NCBI GenBank assembly: GCA_003525905.1 | Contig: DQIA01000035.1 | Coordinates: 5,555 to 21,286 of the forward strand | Origin: Clostridiales bacterium | GTDB lineage: Bacteria > Bacillota > Clostridia > Oscillospirales > Oscillospiraceae | Direction: 5' to 3' | Length of the DNA stretch: 15,732 nucleotides | Shown: piece after piece, positions 13,930-15,732 of the stretch | How positions within the stretch are numbered: position 1 is the stretch's first letter | How the letters are laid out: every line of letters begins with the position of its first letter | The notes under the pieces: generated by a model | Databases searched by the model: none | What the model saw: only the letters and a program-made list of their open reading frames with translations | What the model was told of the DNA's origin: nothing | Made by a program: the position numbers and the translations under genes

Positions 13930-15173
13930 ACCATGTAAAATGCGGCCGCTGCGTGCGCTGCGGCCGGGAATATCCCGCCGTTCCGAATCTGACGAACTGC
14001 GAATGCGGCGGCATCCTCGACATCATCTATGATTATGACCGGATCAGGACCGTCCTGACCCGCGAGACGCTGAAGAACCGCACGGAGCGCTCCATGTGGC
14101 GCTACCGTGAGCTGCTGCCCGTCGAGCCGGAGACGCCCGCGCCCCCACTGCGCGTCGGCTGGTCGCCGCTGTATGAGGCCGACCGCCTTGCAAAGGAGCT
14201 CGGCATTGCGAAGCTCTGGGTCAAGGACGACGGCCAGAACCCCACAGCCTCGCTGAAGGACCGCGCCTCCGCCATGGCCGTCGCCAAGGCGCAGGAGGCA
14301 GGCGCGCATGTCATCGCCTGCTCGTCCACGGGCAACGCTGCCTCGTCCCTCGCGGGCAACGCTGCGGCCGCCGGGCTCCAGACGTTTATTTTCGTCCCCT
14401 CCCGCGCGCCGAAGGGCAAGGTCGCCCAGCTCATGACGTTCGGCGCGACCGTCATCTCCGTGCAGGGCAGCTATGAGGACACGTTTGAGCTGTCGAAGCA
14501 GGCCATTGACCGCTGGGGCTGGTACAACCGCAATGCAGCCATCAACCCCTACCTCTCCGAGGGCAAGAAGACCGTCGCCTATGAGATCGCCGAGCAGCTC
14601 GACTGGCAGATGCCGGACTTCATCGCCATCTCCGTCGGCGACGGCTGCACGATCGCCGGTCTATGGAAGGGCCTGAAGGACCTTCATGCCGTCGGCCTCA
14701 TCGACCGTCTGCCGCGCCTCATCTCCGCGCAGGCCGAGGGCTGCTGCCCCATCAACCGCGCCATTGCGGAAAATCGCCCGTGGGAACCCATGGAAGAGAA
14801 CACGCTGGCCGACTCCATCGCTGTCGGCGTGCCGCGCAATGCGGACAAGGCGCTCATGGCCATCCGCGAGTCGAACGGCCTGGTCGTGAATGTCTCCGAC
14901 GCCGAGATCATGGCGGCGCAGAAGCTGCTCGGCCGCACCTGCGGCGTGTTCGGCGAGCCCGCCGGTGTGACCGGCACGGCCGGTGTGAAGAAGCTGTGCG
15001 AGCAGGGCGTCCTGCCGAAGGACGCGACGGTCGTGTCCGTCGTGACCGGCAACGGCCTGAAGGACGTCGCCAATGCCATCAAGGCCTGCGGCGAGCCGAT
15101 CTCCATCCCGTCCGATATGGACCTGCTGCTGCGTGCCTTCGACGAGCACGGCATCAATGCCGATGTGAAATAA
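13926..15173 (+). CDS. Threonine synthase-like PLP enzyme with N-terminal zinc ribbon
   Basis: A 415-residue fold-type II PLP enzyme. The N-terminus has a zinc-ribbon-like Cys set (C6/C9/C12 and C25/C27) as in long threonine synthases. PLP motifs: NPTASLKDRAS with Lys111 as the Schiff-base residue, SSTGNAASS (133-141), and SVGDGCTIAGLWKG (236-249). AAAGGAA lies upstream of the ATG and the start overlaps the stop of the preceding small gene by four bases. Typical threonine synthases have PTGSFKDRG at the lysine motif; the Ala and Leu here mark a variant branch. No homoserine kinase or homoserine dehydrogenase gene is nearby. Threonine synthesis is the default assignment, but an altered substrate such as another O-phospho or beta-substituted amino acid is possible. 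A strong terminator follows. Confidence 0.82.
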   Translation: MNHVKCGRCVRCGREYPAVPNLTNCECGGILDIIYDYDRIRTVLTRETLKNRTERSMWRYRELLPVEPETPAPPLRVGWSPLYEADRLAKELGIAKLWVKDDGQNPTASLKDRASAMAVAKAQEAGAHVIACSSTGNAASSLAGNAAAAGLQTFIFVPSRAPKGKVAQLMTFGATVISVQGSYEDTFELSKQAIDRWGWYNRNAAINPYLSEGKKTVAYEIAEQLDWQMPDFIAISVGDGCTIAGLWKGLKDLHAVGLIDRLPRLISAQAEGCCPINRAIAENRPWEPMEENTLADSIAVGVPRNADKALMAIRESNGLVVNVSDAEIMAAQKLLGRTCGVFGEPAGVTGTAGVKKLCEQGVLPKDATVVSVVTGNGLKDVANAIKACGEPISIPSDMDLLLRAFDEHGINADVK

Positions 15174-15182
15174 GATGTTGCA

Positions 15183-15222
15183 AACAGCCGTGCTGCGGGA
15201 GAAACCGCAGCACGGCTGTTTT
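15183..15222 (+). terminator. Rho-independent terminator after the threonine-synthase-like gene
   Basis: A perfect 16-bp stem, AACAGCCGTGCTGCGG (15183-15198) and its complement (15205-15220), with a six-base loop and a T run to 15222, ten bases after the stop codon. Confidence 0.9.
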
Positions 15223-15265
15223 GATCGTAAAATTGCAAGAGACGGGGAGCGGCAGTGCGTTGTAG

Positions 15266-15285
15266 GGGAGCGGCATGCCGCTCCC
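15266..15285. repeat. Dispersed palindrome family B, copy B2
   Basis: The same perfect 20-bp palindrome as B1 (6146-6165), with the same TTGTAG before it and CGGCGC after it. It opens a gene-free stretch that runs to the end of the window (15223-15732). Confidence 0.75.
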
Positions 15286-15329
15286 GGCGCACTGCTGTCG
15301 GTCGGCACAGGCTGCCGATAAAATGGTGA

Positions 15330-15372
15330 GCACCAATTGCGTCTGTAGCGGCGCTCAGGGAGCGCCTTGCGG
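15330..15372 (+). repeat. Dispersed repeat family C, copy C3
   Basis: CACCAATTGCGTCTGTAGC followed by the GGCGCTC-agg-GAGCGCC hairpin and CTTGC. It matches C1 and the reverse complement of C2. Confidence 0.72.
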
Positions 15373-15422
15373 ACTTGCAATATCAGTGGCATGGATTCTA
15401 TGGCGTAAGCCCCCCCAAGTTT

Positions 15423-15587
15423 GTCATTGCGAGGAGGCCAAAGGCCGACGTGGCGCCCTGAGCGCGCAGCGCGAGGAAGTGCCCTTGGGGTGCAATCTCG
15501 CAGTACCCGGTTGAATAACAGGGAGACCCCGGCGAAATCGTAACTGCCTGCACGAGATTCCCACGTCGCTTCGCTCCTCGGAATGAC
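15423..15587. repeat. Dispersed repeat family A, copy A5
   Basis: Starts GTCATTGCGAGGAGGCC and ends TCCTCGGAATGAC. The interior GCAATCTCGCAGTACCC and TGCACGAGATT matches copy A2. It carries about 35 extra bases after GACGTGG (about 15454-15490), including the palindrome GCGCGCAGCGCG. Confidence 0.75.
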
Positions 15588-15639
15588 AATTCGGGGGCAT
15601 TCACCATTTTAACGATGCCGTGTACCGCCTGTTAGTGCT

Positions 15640-15732
15640 TACCAGGCGGTCACTGACCGCCGCTACAGACGCAATCGGTGCATGCTGTTTCAACGGCGGC
15701 CTGTACAATCTGCGAGTGCCTTCCCGAGATTG
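15640..15732 (-). repeat. Inverted family C copy (C4) running into a family A half copy at the window edge
   Basis: C4 contains GGCGGTC-act-GACCGCC (about 15645-15661), the C hairpin with one base pair swapped relative to C1-C3. It is followed by CTACAGACGCAATCGGTGC and by CGAGATTG, where the window ends. The last 73 bp match 6422-6494 at about 64 positions. Confidence 0.75.

Overview
The window looks like chromosomal DNA of a GC-rich, anaerobic, low-oxygen-adapted Firmicute, most likely a gut Oscillospiraceae-type Clostridium (relatives of Flavonifractor, Oscillibacter or Lawsonibacter). This is an inference from gene content (SLH-domain DUF4127 protein, iron-sulfur cysteine desulfidase/serine dehydratase-like enzyme, YgeW/YgeY cluster), strong AGGAGG-type ribosome sites, high GC at third codon positions and many dispersed palindromic repeats. 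No rRNA, tRNA, transposase, phage gene or CRISPR array was seen.

Layout. Everything from 142 to 10384 is on the minus strand and everything from 11140 to 15173 is on the plus strand, with a divergent control region at about 10385-11139. Minus strand, in order of transcription within each unit: ygeY-ygeW-arcC (10384 to 6761), then an 860-bp gene-free repeat block, then a CyuA-type enzyme followed by an HtrA-like membrane-anchored protease (5899 to 3269), then a secreted SLH-DUF4127 protein (2757 to 142). Plus strand: a YheO/DauR-type regulator overlapping a PLP-dependent fold-type II enzyme of unassigned substrate (11140-13258), then a two-TM 121-residue protein overlapping a threonine-synthase-like PLP enzyme (13564-15173).

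How the genes may work together. YgeY (M20 amidohydrolase), YgeW (knotted carbamoyltransferase) and ArcC (carbamate kinase) form a plausible energy-yielding route: release of a carbamoylated amino acid, phosphorolysis to carbamoyl phosphate, then ATP from ADP. In E. coli the related ygeW-ygeX-ygeY-hyuA-yqeA genes carry a PLP enzyme, YgeX (diaminopropionate ammonia-lyase). Here no ygeX is seen; instead two other fold-type II PLP enzymes lie on the divergent strand, one co-transcribed with a ligand-sensing-type regulator. This arrangement is the main candidate for an undescribed catabolic variant.

The intergenic DNA is unusually rich in repeats. At least four families (called A, B, C and D here) are present. 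Families B, C and D contain hairpins whose arms differ between copies by compensatory base changes, which is direct evidence that the folded structure is maintained. Family D is tandemly duplicated in the leader of the regulator gene, and G-U wobble pairs in two copies point to which strand is the folded RNA. Similar mosaics of A, B and C copies bracket the 6.8-15.2 kb metabolic locus on both sides.
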